Source of the DNA: an uncultured Marinomonas sp.
Lineage (GTDB): Bacteria > Pseudomonadota > Gammaproteobacteria > Pseudomonadales > Marinomonadaceae
DNA: 64,000 nt
Assembly: GCA_947493575.1 (NCBI GenBank)
Contig: CANLRQ010000014.1
Location: forward strand, 1-64,000
Direction: 5' to 3'
Shown here: in pieces, positions 1 through 10,373 of the stretch
Layout of the letters: each line of letters opens with the position of its first letter
Position numbering within the stretch: position 1 is the first letter of the stretch
The notes under the pieces: generated by a model
The model's input: only the letters and a program-made list of their open reading frames with translations
Database searches by the model: none
Told to the model about the DNA's origin: nothing
Position numbers and translations under genes: made by a program

Positions 1-73
1 TTCCTGCAGAATCGTGCCTTATTTGACGGTTTCTCTGAAAGACTGAGGCTTAGTAGACTTATTCGCACCTTCC
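1..73. mobile_element. Right end of an IS5-type miniature element (truncated by window edge)
   Basis: This stretch matches the last 73 bp of the complete miniature element at 60011-60272 with about two mismatches and ends in CTTATTCGCACCTTCC, the 16-bp terminus of that element. The following TTAA (74-77) fits the YTAR target preference known for IS5-group elements, but the left half lies outside the window, so the target duplication cannot be confirmed. No transposase is visible here. Confidence 0.7.
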
Positions 74-93
74 TTAAACCTTTCTTATCCGAT

Positions 94-140
94 AAAAAAA
101 GCCCCTTATTCTAATGCACTATAAACATAAAATAAGGGGC
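94..140 (-). terminator. Rho-independent terminator of hemB-ppk1
   Basis: A perfect 10-bp stem (GCCCCTTATT at 101-110 pairing with AATAAGGGGC at 131-140) is followed, reading leftward on the minus strand, by a run of seven T residues (A run at 94-100). It lies 20 bp beyond the ppk1 stop codon and is oriented to end that transcript. Confidence 0.85.
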
Positions 141-159
141 CGCTATTTTAAAAGAATAA

Positions 160-2439
160 TTACTTTCTATTACTGTTTGCTAAATCACTTAATAGCGTAC
201 GCTGAGCGCTTCTATATTCGTTTTTCCGTGGTTTATTTAATTGGTAGCTCCCATCACTTTGTAACACCCAGCTTTGAGTATTATCAGACAAATAGCTTTC
301 CAATTCTTTTTTCACTCTTCTGGTTAGCTTTTGATCTTGTAACGGGAAAGCCACTTCAATACGGTTATTCAAGTTTCGATCCATACCATCTGCACTGGAT
401 AGATACACTAGAGGGTTACGATTATTAAAGAAATAATAAACACGAGTATGTTCTAAAAAACGTCCAATAATTGAACGAACTCGAATATTAGAAGACACAC
501 CTTTAACCCCTGGTCTTAATGTACAAATACCACGGACAATTAAGTCAATCTTTACACCGGCCTGAGACGCCTTATACAAGGCTTGTACCAATCGCTGTTC
601 AGTCAATGAGTTCACTTTAATGATGATTCGAGAAGGCTCACCATTGCGTGCATTTTCTGCTTCTCGCTGAACCATACCTAACAAGCGATCCCTCAGAGTA
701 AAAGGAGCATGTAGCAATTTTTTAACCTTTAACTCTTTGCTCATTCCAGTCAACTGCTGGAACACTTTATGTACATCTTCACCAATATCTGGATCACTTG
801 TTAAAAAGCTGTAATCAGTATAAAGACGTGCATTGCCTGCATGATAATTACCTGTCCCTAAATGCACATAACGAGATAAAGTATTACCTTCCCGACGAAC
901 AATTAGAATCATTTTCGCATGGGTTTTATGTCGTACAACACCATAAACAACTACAGCACCAGCATCTTGTAATCGACTCGCTAAAGCAAGGTTTTCAGCC
1001 TCATCAAAACGCGCCCTTAACTCAATAACAACAGTTACTTCTTTCCCATTTCTGGCGGCATCTACAAGAGCATTCGCAATGGGCGAACGTGAACCTGTGC
1101 GATATAGAGTTTGGCGAATAGCAACAACCTTTGGATCTTTTGCCGCATTTGTTAAAAAGTCAACAACTGGCGCAAAGCTCTCAAAAGGATGCATTAATAA
1201 ATAGTCACGAGAGCGAATTGCTTCGAAAATATCACTGCCCCCTGCAAGCTTTCTTGGTAATCCAGGGGAAAACGGCGAGTAAAGCAGCTCTGGCCTATCA
1301 ACCATATCCAAAACAGCCATCAATCGACTTAAATTAACGGGGCCGTCGATTCGATACAAATCCTCTTCACTAAGGTCAAACTGCTCAAGCAGTGAATCAA
1401 CCACTTCATCAGGGCAATTTTCCGCAACTTCTAAGCGAACAGAACTACCATAATGTCGACTTTGCAACTCTGTTCTAAGTGCACCAGCCAAATCCACACC
1501 AATATCGTCTGAGTCTACTTCCAAATCTGCATTACGCGTTAAGCGGAATTGATAACAACCTTTAACCGTCATACCGGGGAATAACTGATCTGCATGGGCA
1601 TGAATAATAGAAGATAGGAAAACCAGATTATCCCCACAATCACATACTTCATCTGGTAGACGCACCAAACGAGGCAATGAACTTGGCGCAGGCACAATAG
1701 CAAGACCATTTTCACGACCAAAAGCATCACGCCCTTCTAATTCAACAACAAAGTTAAAGGTTTTATTCGCTAATCTTGGGAAAGGGTGAGCAGGGTCTAA
1801 ACCAACAGGGCTGATAATAGGTAGTACATTATCTCTAAAATAACGTTTTACCCACAATGCTTGAGCATCTGACCATGCGCTACGACGAATAAACTTAACG
1901 CCACTTTCAGCCAGTTTAGGGAAGATAATATCATTTAAAATGCGATATTGGCGACGTACAAGCTTATGAGCTTGTTCACCAATTTGGCGCAATACTTCTT
2001 TTGGATGCAACCCATCAGGACCATTCTTTTCTCGGCTGTATTCAAGCTGACTTTTTAAACCAGCAACACGAATTTCAAAAAACTCATCCATGTTGCGACT
2101 AAAAATGCATAAGAACATTAAACGATTCAAAATAGGATGATTTTCATCCATCGCTTGCTCCAATACTCTCATATTGAACTGTAAGTGACTTAGCTCCCTG
2201 TTAAAATACAATTCAGGGTCATTCAAATTAATTTCTTCAGGGCTACGTTCCTCTAGTGAAACTTTACTGGAATCAGTTGGCTGCTCAGGTATAGTTTCCA
2301 ATACCAGTTCATCCGTATCTTCAACAACAATCGTTGCTTTTACTTCTTTCTCTACAGGTTCAGACACTGGTAACTCCAACATGAGCTTTCTTTGCTCCCA
2401 ATTAAATAATCTAAAAAACCGCAACTGAGCTACTTTCAT
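160..2439 (-). CDS. ppk1: Polyphosphate kinase 1
   Basis: Polymerises inorganic polyphosphate from ATP through a phospho-histidine intermediate. The 759-residue product has the PPK N-terminal domain starting near residue 70 (ELYFNRELSHLQFN), the middle domain, and the two phospholipase-D-like C-terminal domains with the catalytic histidine motif HAK at about 507-509 and a second conserved histidine in LEHTRVYYF at about 664. The first 70 residues are an acidic, non-conserved extension, so a start at Met20 (about 2382) is also possible; neither has a strong ribosome-binding site. The gene lies 60 bp downstream of hemB on the same strand and is probably co-transcribed, an arrangement also known in pseudomonads. 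A good terminator follows. Family assignment is secure; only the start is uncertain. Confidence 0.96.
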   Translation of the reverse strand: MKVAQLRFFRLFNWEQRKLMLELPVSEPVEKEVKATIVVEDTDELVLETIPEQPTDSSKVSLEERSPEEINLNDPELYFNRELSHLQFNMRVLEQAMDENHPILNRLMFLCIFSRNMDEFFEIRVAGLKSQLEYSREKNGPDGLHPKEVLRQIGEQAHKLVRRQYRILNDIIFPKLAESGVKFIRRSAWSDAQALWVKRYFRDNVLPIISPVGLDPAHPFPRLANKTFNFVVELEGRDAFGRENGLAIVPAPSSLPRLVRLPDEVCDCGDNLVFLSSIIHAHADQLFPGMTVKGCYQFRLTRNADLEVDSDDIGVDLAGALRTELQSRHYGSSVRLEVAENCPDEVVDSLLEQFDLSEEDLYRIDGPVNLSRLMAVLDMVDRPELLYSPFSPGLPRKLAGGSDIFEAIRSRDYLLMHPFESFAPVVDFLTNAAKDPKVVAIRQTLYRTGSRSPIANALVDAARNGKEVTVVIELRARFDEAENLALASRLQDAGAVVVYGVVRHKTHAKMILIVRREGNTLSRYVHLGTGNYHAGNARLYTDYSFLTSDPDIGEDVHKVFQQLTGMSKELKVKKLLHAPFTLRDRLLGMVQREAENARNGEPSRIIIKVNSLTEQRLVQALYKASQAGVKIDLIVRGICTLRPGVKGVSSNIRVRSIIGRFLEHTRVYYFFNNRNPLVYLSSADGMDRNLNNRIEVAFPLQDQKLTRRVKKELESYLSDNTQSWVLQSDGSYQLNKPRKNEYRSAQRTLLSDLANSNRK

Positions 2440-2499
2440 AACTCAAAAAATCACTCTTAAAACATCTTTAACTTATCAACACCTATTTTGCACAAAGCT

Positions 2500-3540
<1,041 letters not shown>

Positions 3541-3566
3541 TTATGACATTTAAGTGACAAAAGCGA

Positions 3567-5486
3567 CTAACTCAGTAATGATTCCGCTTCTTCTAACGCT
3601 TCTTGCGCTTCAAACCAAGCCTCTTCACTTTCTTCTAACTTTTGCTTCCAGTTGGCTTCATCTGCTAATAGCTTTTGTAACTTATCCTTATTCTCTGATT
3701 CATACAGAGTTCCATCAGCCATTAGTTCTGTAATAGCGTCTAATTTAGTCTGTGCTGTTTGCACCGCCTTCTCATGCTTTTCTAACGCTTTCCTTAAAGG
3801 ACGTAACTGCTCCCTTAACTCTGCGGCCTTGCGACGCTCTTCTTTCCTATCAACTTTATCCAGAGAAGATGCACGGTCTTTTTCAGACCGATTCATTTCC
3901 TGTTGGCGGCTCTGTAACCACGAGTGGTAAGCAGGCAAGTCCCCGTCAAATAAGGAAACCTGGTTATCCACTACTAAATAAAATTCATCAACTGTACTAT
4001 TTAATAAATGACGATCATGGGAAACCACAAGAATAGCGCCGGGAAAGGCTTGTAAAGCTTCCGTTAAGGCTTGACGCATATCTAAATCTAAATGGTTGGT
4101 TGGCTCATCCAATATCAATAAATTAGGTTGAGTCCAAGCAATAAGAGACAAAGCCAACCTCGCTTTTTCGCCCCCAGAGAACCCTTTGACTGGACGCAGC
4201 GCATCGTCACCTATAAAACCAAAACCACCTAAATAACGACGAATTTCATTTTCTAATACTTTTGGTGTTAGCCTTTGAATATGCAGTAGAGGAGATGCAT
4301 TTAGATCCAGAGCGCTTAATTGGTGTTGTGAAAAGTACCCTAGTTTCAAGTTTTCACCACATACCCTGTCACCGTTTAAATTCTCAATTTCTCCCACTAA
4401 GGATTTAATTAATGTGGACTTACCCGCACCATTTGGCCCGAGCAAACCAATTCTTTGCCCGTCTCGCATGCCGAAGTTAACATCTGAAAGCTGTACTTTT
4501 GCTTCATTTCCTTGAATACGATAACCCAAATCAGCATGAGTTAATTGAATTAATTGCTGTGATGTTTTGTCAGCAAACGGAATACTGAATGAAAAAGGAG
4601 AATCTATATGAGCTGGGCCAATGGACTCCATTTTTTCTAACATTTTCAAACGACTTTGTGCCTGTTTTGCCTTCGTTGCTTGATAGCGAAAACGATCAAC
4701 ATATTGCTGCAAATGCGCTCGCTTCACCTGTTGACGCTCAAATGTCGCTTGCTGCTGTGCAAGATGCTCTGCACGCTGTCGCTCGTAGTTTGTATAGTTT
4801 CCTTTATAAACTACTAACTTTTTCTGATATAAATGAACAATATGACTACAAATCGCATCTAAAAAATCTCTATCATGTGAGATTAAAATCAGAGTTCCTG
4901 GGTACTGACGCAACCAACCTTCTAGCCACATAACCGCATCTAAATCCAAATGGTTCGTTGGTTCGTCTAACAACAAAACATCGGAAGGGCACATTAAGGC
5001 TTTCGCCAAGTTTAAACGAATTCGCCAACCACCAGAAAAATCCGAAACGGCCCGTTGCATGTCTTCCATTTTAAAGCCCAAACCTTGGAGTAAAGTTTCG
5101 CCTCGAGAGCGAGCACTGTATCCATGGGCCGATTCATACTCTCCTAACCAATGAGCATGAGCATTTGCATCATTCTGAGCGTCCGCTCTTGCAATTTCAG
5201 TTTCAATTTTTCTTAACCAATCATCACCATCTAAACAATAATCTAATGCACTGCGCTGTGTTTCTTCTACTTCTTGAGCCATAAACGCAATTCGGCGCTG
5301 ACCAGGGAGAGTGACGCTACCAGTATCTGCTGACAAATCCCCTCGAACCATTGCAAATAGAGAGGACTTACCTGCACCATTAGCCCCAATCAGACCCACT
5401 TTTTGACCTTCAAAAATCGTTAAATCAGCTTCATCTAAAAGAAACTGGGTGCCGCGTTGTAAACTTACTTGAGAGAATTGAATCAT
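3567..5486 (-). CDS. ABC-F family ATPase, YheS-like
   Basis: A soluble twin-ATPase of the ABC-F family; members bind the ribosome and modulate translation, and no transmembrane segments are present. The 639 residues contain two nucleotide-binding domains: Walker A GANGAGKSS near residue 35 and GPNGAGKST near 350, signature motifs FSGGWRIRL and FSGGEKARL, and two Walker B motifs each followed by EPTNHLD. The basic linker between domains (about 240-280, rich in Q, R and K) and a C-terminal charged coiled coil (about 540-639) match the length and layout of E. coli YheS (about 637 residues). The precise cellular role of this subgroup is not settled. It stands 65 bp upstream of hemB and may read into it. 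Confidence 0.93.
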   Translation of the reverse strand: MIQFSQVSLQRGTQFLLDEADLTIFEGQKVGLIGANGAGKSSLFAMVRGDLSADTGSVTLPGQRRIAFMAQEVEETQRSALDYCLDGDDWLRKIETEIARADAQNDANAHAHWLGEYESAHGYSARSRGETLLQGLGFKMEDMQRAVSDFSGGWRIRLNLAKALMCPSDVLLLDEPTNHLDLDAVMWLEGWLRQYPGTLILISHDRDFLDAICSHIVHLYQKKLVVYKGNYTNYERQRAEHLAQQQATFERQQVKRAHLQQYVDRFRYQATKAKQAQSRLKMLEKMESIGPAHIDSPFSFSIPFADKTSQQLIQLTHADLGYRIQGNEAKVQLSDVNFGMRDGQRIGLLGPNGAGKSTLIKSLVGEIENLNGDRVCGENLKLGYFSQHQLSALDLNASPLLHIQRLTPKVLENEIRRYLGGFGFIGDDALRPVKGFSGGEKARLALSLIAWTQPNLLILDEPTNHLDLDMRQALTEALQAFPGAILVVSHDRHLLNSTVDEFYLVVDNQVSLFDGDLPAYHSWLQSRQQEMNRSEKDRASSLDKVDRKEERRKAAELREQLRPLRKALEKHEKAVQTAQTKLDAITELMADGTLYESENKDKLQKLLADEANWKQKLEESEEAWFEAQEALEEAESLLS

Positions 5487-5830
5487 GGTGTGCGCTTATC
5501 TCGCTGTCACTGACAAATAAAATAGAAAATAAATATAAGCCATTTTAGAGTGCTGACTCCTTAAACAAAATAGCTAGTTGAAATAAAGACCGGTAATTTA
5601 TCTTCTTTTATTTTTTCCCACTGCTTTTTAGCTGCTTTACAGACATAGAATCGCTCTTTCTGAAAAACTAATAACATAAAGAGCCGTGAGAATTAGAGAA
5701 TAAGGAAACATAGTTGAACAGAGCGGGAGAAGAGTTCCAAAAAAAAAAGAAGCAGCGTAAAATACCAGCCAATTCATTTCTTATACGAAACTAATCGATA
5801 TTCAGGCGCATACAAGCGCAAGGTGACTCA
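5487..5830. other. Intergenic region between divergent ABC-F gene and hslO
   Basis: This 344-bp stretch separates two divergently transcribed genes and should hold both promoters. An AAGGTG ribosome-binding site precedes the GTG start of hslO. I found no convincing operator, hairpin, repeat or small ORF apart from A-rich tracts around 5740. Confidence 0.5.
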
Positions 5831-6691
5831 GTGAACGAAATCCAACGCTTTTCATTTGATAATACTAATGTTCGTGGTGAACGAGTAATTCTAACCGATG
5901 CTTATCAAGATATTATTAAACGTAAAAGCTACCCACTTGTGGTTGAAAAATTACTTGGCGAATTTGTTGCCGCAATTGCGCTGCTTCGAGACCTAGTCAA
6001 GATTGATGGCATTCTTTCTATCCAAGCGAAAGGGAACGGCTTTTTAGAAACCGTTATGGCAGAATGCGACGAGCAACAAAACTTACGTGGAATTGCTCAA
6101 TGGAACCAAGAATTGCCAATACCAGATGAAATAAATCTAAAAGAAACATTACGCGATGGTTACCTAGTTATCACTATTACGCCAAAAAACGGTACTCGTT
6201 ACCAAGGTATTGTGGAACTGGTTGGCCCTACTCTCAGTGAATGTATTGCTCAGTATTTTTATCAATCAGAACAATTGCCAAGCCAAGTATGGTTAGGTTG
6301 TGATGGCACCGCTTGCGGTGGATTATTCTTGCAGCGCCTACCTAAAGAGCAAGCACAAGAAGGTGATGAAGATGCATGGGATCGTTTTACCCATCTTGCT
6401 TCAACGGTAAAACAAGAAGAACTCTTAACACTACCAACAGAAGAGCTTTTGCATCGCCTTTATCATGAAGAAACCGTTCTTTTATACCCTGCAAAAAAAA
6501 TGCAATTTGGCTGCTCTTGTTCTCGTCAACGAACCCTGGAAGCGATGTCCTCCATTTCTCCAGATGAGTTGCGTGAAATCCTTATTGAGCAAGGAATGAT
6601 TAGCACAACCTGCCAATTCTGCGCTGAAACGTATGAATTTACGGAAAGTGACCTTGCCGGCATTTTAGGAGACCAAGCCCAAACGCATTAA
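5831..6691 (+). CDS. hslO: Redox-regulated chaperone Hsp33
   Basis: Hsp33 is a cytoplasmic holdase switched on by oxidation and unfolding. The 286-residue length is typical. The C-terminal zinc redox switch is complete: CSC (in FGCSCSRQRT) near residue 230, then about 27-30 residues later CQFC (in TTCQFCAETYEF). The N-terminal chaperone domain shows the family-typical LGCDGTACGG and the EETVLLYPAKKMQFGC linker. The start is GTG, preceded by AAGGTG with short spacing. It converges on the CBS-domain gene with a 26-bp gap. Confidence 0.95.
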   Translation: MNEIQRFSFDNTNVRGERVILTDAYQDIIKRKSYPLVVEKLLGEFVAAIALLRDLVKIDGILSIQAKGNGFLETVMAECDEQQNLRGIAQWNQELPIPDEINLKETLRDGYLVITITPKNGTRYQGIVELVGPTLSECIAQYFYQSEQLPSQVWLGCDGTACGGLFLQRLPKEQAQEGDEDAWDRFTHLASTVKQEELLTLPTEELLHRLYHEETVLLYPAKKMQFGCSCSRQRTLEAMSSISPDELREILIEQGMISTTCQFCAETYEFTESDLAGILGDQAQTH

Positions 6692-6717
6692 GCCCCTCCT
6701 ATTTGCTATAAGCAAAA

Positions 6718-7143
6718 CTAAATATGAAACTTGGCGTGCTTGATCAAATCACGCCAAGTTACAATACCTTCAAGCTTGGACTCACTGTTTACAACCAATA
6801 CACAAGAAATATCGACACGTAGTAACCAAGCTAATATCACTTCCACAGAATCCGTTGGTTTCACACAAATAGGTTGGCGTGTCATAATTTGATGAGCCAC
6901 TTTATGTATGCAATCAATATCTCGTTGCATTTCCCCCGCCGTACCAAAAAAAGGGCTTAATACCCTTAGTAAATCACGATCAGAAATAATCCCCATAACC
7001 TTATCATCATCAAGTACAGGTAAATGATGGATATTATGTGTCTCCATTAGGTTTTGGATTGTTGAAAATGGGGTATCCATAGAGACTGTCTTTAATTTAG
7101 AAGTCATTAAGCTGTTTGCTTTCATCGTTATTCCCGCACTCAT
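6718..7143 (-). CDS. Small protein with two CBS domains
   Basis: A stand-alone Bateman module of 141 residues. CBS repeat 1 spans about 8-65 (MTSKLKTVSMDTPF ... GIISDRDLLRV) and repeat 2 about 85-140 (MTRQPICVKPTDSV ... GIVTWRDLIKH). Such proteins generally bind adenine nucleotides and modulate a partner; the partner cannot be told from this context. The start is set by AAGGAG seven bases before the ATG at 7143. It is a single gene with a long leader region. Confidence 0.88.
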   Translation of the reverse strand: MSAGITMKANSLMTSKLKTVSMDTPFSTIQNLMETHNIHHLPVLDDDKVMGIISDRDLLRVLSPFFGTAGEMQRDIDCIHKVAHQIMTRQPICVKPTDSVEVILAWLLRVDISCVLVVNSESKLEGIVTWRDLIKHAKFHI

Positions 7144-7560
7144 AATAGTTCTCCTTAGAAACCACTTTAATCACATTGTTTGATTTTAATCCTTTAATCA
7201 CGCAATACCACTGTGCGTCTAGATCAAACATCCACTGTTCATAATTTATTACGATATCTGATATTTACGTGAATATAACGAACATGAATCACTCACATCA
7301 TCGTAACCATCAAGACATTTTAAAAAAAATACGTATAATGATTGTCCGATCAGGTTCTTTATAAAATCTTCTTATTGTTATCATAAATGTGTCAAAAAAC
7401 GAATGTTGAAACGACCCGTTCGCTTCATGTGTTTCGCACAAGTAACAATAAGAAACCTGAAAAGAGACATTTGTTACTTATAATTTAATTAAGTATAGCG
7501 GTCAAAAGCCCTACAACAAATGCCACTCGAACTACAATAGCTTTAACATGGCGAGCTCCT
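7144..7560. other. Divergent promoter region of CBS gene and mqo
   Basis: This 417-bp AT-rich region lies between divergent genes and must carry both promoters. It contains an imperfect inverted repeat: CTTATTGTTA near 7373-7382 and TAACAATAAG near 7443-7452, separated by about 60 bp. No Crp-type palindrome and no ORF with support were seen. Confidence 0.45.
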
Positions 7561-9042
7561 ATGACCTCAAATTCAGTTGATATTTTGCTAGTCGGGGGGG
7601 GTGCAATGAGCACAACCCTAGGAATGATACTTACCCAACTTGACCCAACACTCTCTATTACTATAGTAGAACGTTTGGACCAAATAGCCCAAGAAAGTAC
7701 AAATAGCTGGAATAATGCCGGCACTGGGCACGCAGCTTATTGCGAATTAAACTACACATCAACCAGAGAAGATGGCAGTGTTGATACAAGCAAAGCAGTT
7801 AACATTAATGCTGCCTTTGAAGTCAGTTTGCAATACTGGTCCTATTTAGTTGAAAACAACATCCTCCCAGAACCTTCTGAGTTTATTAACCAAGTGCCCC
7901 ATCAAAGCTTTGTTTGGGGAGAAAAAAACGTTGCAGATCTAAAAGCTCGTTATCAAGCAATGAGTGCACTACCCGCTTTCCGCGAAATGGAATACACAGA
8001 AGATAGAGAAGTTCTAGCTCAATGGATGCCATTAATAATGCAAAACCGCGTTGATAATGAACCACTTGCAGCTACTCGTATCCAGCATGGTTCTGATGTT
8101 AACTTCGGCGCAATCGCGCGCAGCATGGCAAATTATTTAGTTAAGCAACCCAATGTTAATATTCAACTGAGCTCTTCTGTTACCGACATAACAAAAAACA
8201 CCGATGGCTCTTGGGCCGTTGAGGTAGCAAATAAAAAAGGCAAAAAGCAAACTACAAACGCTAAATTTATTTTCTTAGGTGCTGGTGGTGGAGCTTTACC
8301 TCTATTACAAATGTCTGAAATTAAAGAAGGTAAAGGATACGGTGGTTTCCCAGTTAGTGGTCAATGGCTCGTTTGCGACAAACCTGAAGTAGTGAATCAA
8401 CACTTTGCAAAAGTCTATGGCGCGGCTCCTATTGGTGCTCCGCCAATGTCTGTCCCTCACTTAGACACCCGTATTATTGATGGCAAAAAAGCCCTGTTAT
8501 TTGGGCCCTTTGCAGGTTTTACCACCAAGTTCCTAAAAAATGGTTCTGCAATGGACTTACCTCTAAGTATTCGTCTTAGTAACTTAAAACCGATGCTGTC
8601 CGTTGGTAAAAACAATATGGATCTTACCCGATACCTTATCGGTGAAGTGATGCAGTCACATAAAGACAGAGTTGAATCATTACGTAACTTCTATCCAGAT
8701 GCACAGGACAAAGACTGGGAATTAGCTTACGCGGGTCAACGAGTTCAGATTATAAAAGAAGGGGAAAAAGGTGGCGGTAAGTTGGAATTTGGTACCGAAG
8801 CCATCATTTCTGAAGACGGCTCTCTAGCCGCACTGTTAGGTGCCTCACCCGGCGCATCAACAACAGTGAATACCATGATTAACATATTGCAGAAAAGCTT
8901 CCCAGAGCGAATTGCGTCTGAGGAGTGGGACACAAAATTAAAAGAAATGGTACCTTCTTATGGACAGTCACTTGTGGAAAACACTGATTTACTATTAGAA
9001 GTCAGAAAACACACATTAAAAACACTTAAGTTAGCTGAGTAA
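7561..9042 (+). CDS. mqo: Malate:quinone oxidoreductase
   Basis: FAD-dependent, membrane-associated oxidation of malate to oxaloacetate with electrons passed to quinone. The 493-residue length is normal. The N-terminal dinucleotide-binding segment reads DILLVGGGAMSTTLG, followed by the family hallmark STNSWNNAGTGHAAYCE near residues 48-64. Further conserved segments are FGPFAGFTTKFLK and the C-terminal ALLGASPGASTT. It appears to be a single-gene unit after a long AT-rich upstream region; the ribosome-binding site is weak. Confidence 0.96.
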   Translation: MTSNSVDILLVGGGAMSTTLGMILTQLDPTLSITIVERLDQIAQESTNSWNNAGTGHAAYCELNYTSTREDGSVDTSKAVNINAAFEVSLQYWSYLVENNILPEPSEFINQVPHQSFVWGEKNVADLKARYQAMSALPAFREMEYTEDREVLAQWMPLIMQNRVDNEPLAATRIQHGSDVNFGAIARSMANYLVKQPNVNIQLSSSVTDITKNTDGSWAVEVANKKGKKQTTNAKFIFLGAGGGALPLLQMSEIKEGKGYGGFPVSGQWLVCDKPEVVNQHFAKVYGAAPIGAPPMSVPHLDTRIIDGKKALLFGPFAGFTTKFLKNGSAMDLPLSIRLSNLKPMLSVGKNNMDLTRYLIGEVMQSHKDRVESLRNFYPDAQDKDWELAYAGQRVQIIKEGEKGGGKLEFGTEAIISEDGSLAALLGASPGASTTVNTMINILQKSFPERIASEEWDTKLKEMVPSYGQSLVENTDLLLEVRKHTLKTLKLAE

Positions 9043-9071
9043 ATTTAGCTATTGCCTACCAACTTATAGTC

Positions 9072-9389
9072 GTGCTGCTATTCAGTTTAAATGGAGGAAG
9101 GGGTAGTCAAATACACCCTTCAATTTATATGTCTATTTCATTTGCAGAAAGATCCGATCAACTATGTGATCAATTACGTACTCTGGAGCATCAAACTGAT
9201 GACCAAGATCAACTCTTCTATTGTGCGTACTTACTGGGTCTACTAGGAGTTCATGGAGGGCTTGATTCACAAGGCTCAGATGCTTTTGACCAGAGCTTTA
9301 AAGAAGAGCTACAAACAACCTTGGAACGAGAAGCGGTTTCAGAAACGGATCAGAAAAACATTTTATCTTTACTTAACACATTGATTTAG
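9072..9389 (+). CDS. YfcL-like small protein
   Basis: A 105-residue acidic cytoplasmic protein. The pattern DDQDQLFYCAYLLGLLGVH followed by a C-terminal EAVSETDQKNILSLLNTL resembles the YfcL family, which has no firm function. The frame opens with GTG at 9072, but the first 19 residues look unlike the family and Met20 (9129) gives a more typical length; a strong GGAGGAAGG lies at about 9093, too far from 9129 to settle it. The family call rests on remembered pattern and not on a search. Confidence 0.6.
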   Translation: MLLFSLNGGRGSQIHPSIYMSISFAERSDQLCDQLRTLEHQTDDQDQLFYCAYLLGLLGVHGGLDSQGSDAFDQSFKEELQTTLEREAVSETDQKNILSLLNTLI

Positions 9390-9548
9390 CATATTTTCGC
9401 ATATTTATTATTGTAATGATTGCGTAAAACGTCTTGCTTCATTTAACGCACAATGAGACAAAACGAGCATTGGTTTTTGCATCTTGTCTGTGTTAAAAAT
9501 GGAATACAAACACTTTTACTGCTTCTTATTAATTATTGGAATTGAATC

Positions 9549-10289
9549 ATGAAAAAAACACTTATTGCCGCTTTAATGCTATCAACAACAACGTTGGCTT
9601 TCGCAGATAGCGATAGCGCTCCAGCACTTGAAAGCAAAGAGCAACGTTTAGGTTACAGTGTTGGCGCTATGTTCGGTGGCCGAATGGGTCAGGACTTTAC
9701 AGATTTAGACATTGAGACCTTCATGAAGGGTTTTAAAGACGCTTATGCAGGAACAGAACTGTCTATGACAGAAGAAGAGATTACAGCATCTATTCAAGCA
9801 TTCCAGCAAGAAAAAATTGCCGAAGCGCAACGTGAACAAGAAAAGTTAGCCGCAGAAGCGGAAGAGAAAAACGCAGCATGGTTTACTGAACTAGCCGCAA
9901 CTGATGGTGTTATGACAACAGAATCTGGCCTAATGTATAAAGCCATTACAACAAGTGAAGGCGACACACCAAAAGAAACAGATACAGTGGAAGTTAACTA
10001 TGAAGGCTCTTTAGTAGACGGTACTGTATTTGATAGCTCTTATGAGCGTGGCGAGTCAATCAGTTTCCCGCTAAATCAAGTTATCCCAGGTTGGACTGAA
10101 GGTCTACAACTTATGACAGTTGGCTCAAAATACGAGCTATATATTCCTGCAGATCTTGCTTATGGACCAGGTGGAACAGGCCCAATCCCACCAAATTCTC
10201 CTTTGAAGTTTGTTGTTGAATTGCTCGCTATTGAAGCCGTTGAAGAAGAAACTGTGGAAGTTGAAATCACAGAAGAAACTGCTAACTAA
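9549..10289 (+). CDS. Periplasmic FKBP-type peptidyl-prolyl isomerase (Mip/FklB/FkpA-like)
   Basis: Catalyses cis-trans isomerisation of prolyl bonds and acts as a folding helper in the periplasm. Residues 1-19 form a signal peptide ending in AFA. Residues about 30-120 are the helical dimerisation domain (LGYSVGAMFGGRM ... AEAQREQEKLAAEAEEKN). Residues about 140-232 are the FKBP fold with VNYEGSLVDGTVFDSSYERG, GWTEGLQLM and the GPGGTGPIPPNSPL loop. The C-terminal 15 residues are very acidic (EETVEVEITEE), which is unusual for the family. A terminator follows directly, so it is probably monocistronic. Confidence 0.94.
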   Translation: MKKTLIAALMLSTTTLAFADSDSAPALESKEQRLGYSVGAMFGGRMGQDFTDLDIETFMKGFKDAYAGTELSMTEEEITASIQAFQQEKIAEAQREQEKLAAEAEEKNAAWFTELAATDGVMTTESGLMYKAITTSEGDTPKETDTVEVNYEGSLVDGTVFDSSYERGESISFPLNQVIPGWTEGLQLMTVGSKYELYIPADLAYGPGGTGPIPPNSPLKFVVELLAIEAVEEETVEVEITEETAN

Positions 10290-10294
10290 TCGCG

Positions 10295-10353
10295 TTTTAT
10301 CCTTTATACAATAGGATAAAAGAAAGCCGAATCATCCGTGATTCGGCTTTTTT
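10295..10353 (+). terminator. Terminator after the PPIase gene
   Basis: A perfect 12-bp stem (10323-10334 with 10339-10350, arms AAAGCCGAATCA/TGATTCGGCTTT) with a 4-base loop is followed by six T residues (10348-10353). A smaller hairpin (TTTATCCT/AGGATAAA) precedes it. It separates convergent transcripts, and the A-rich left flank may let it also serve the minus-strand ligase gene. Confidence 0.9.
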
Positions 10354-10373
10354 ATAACATCAATATATGGGAG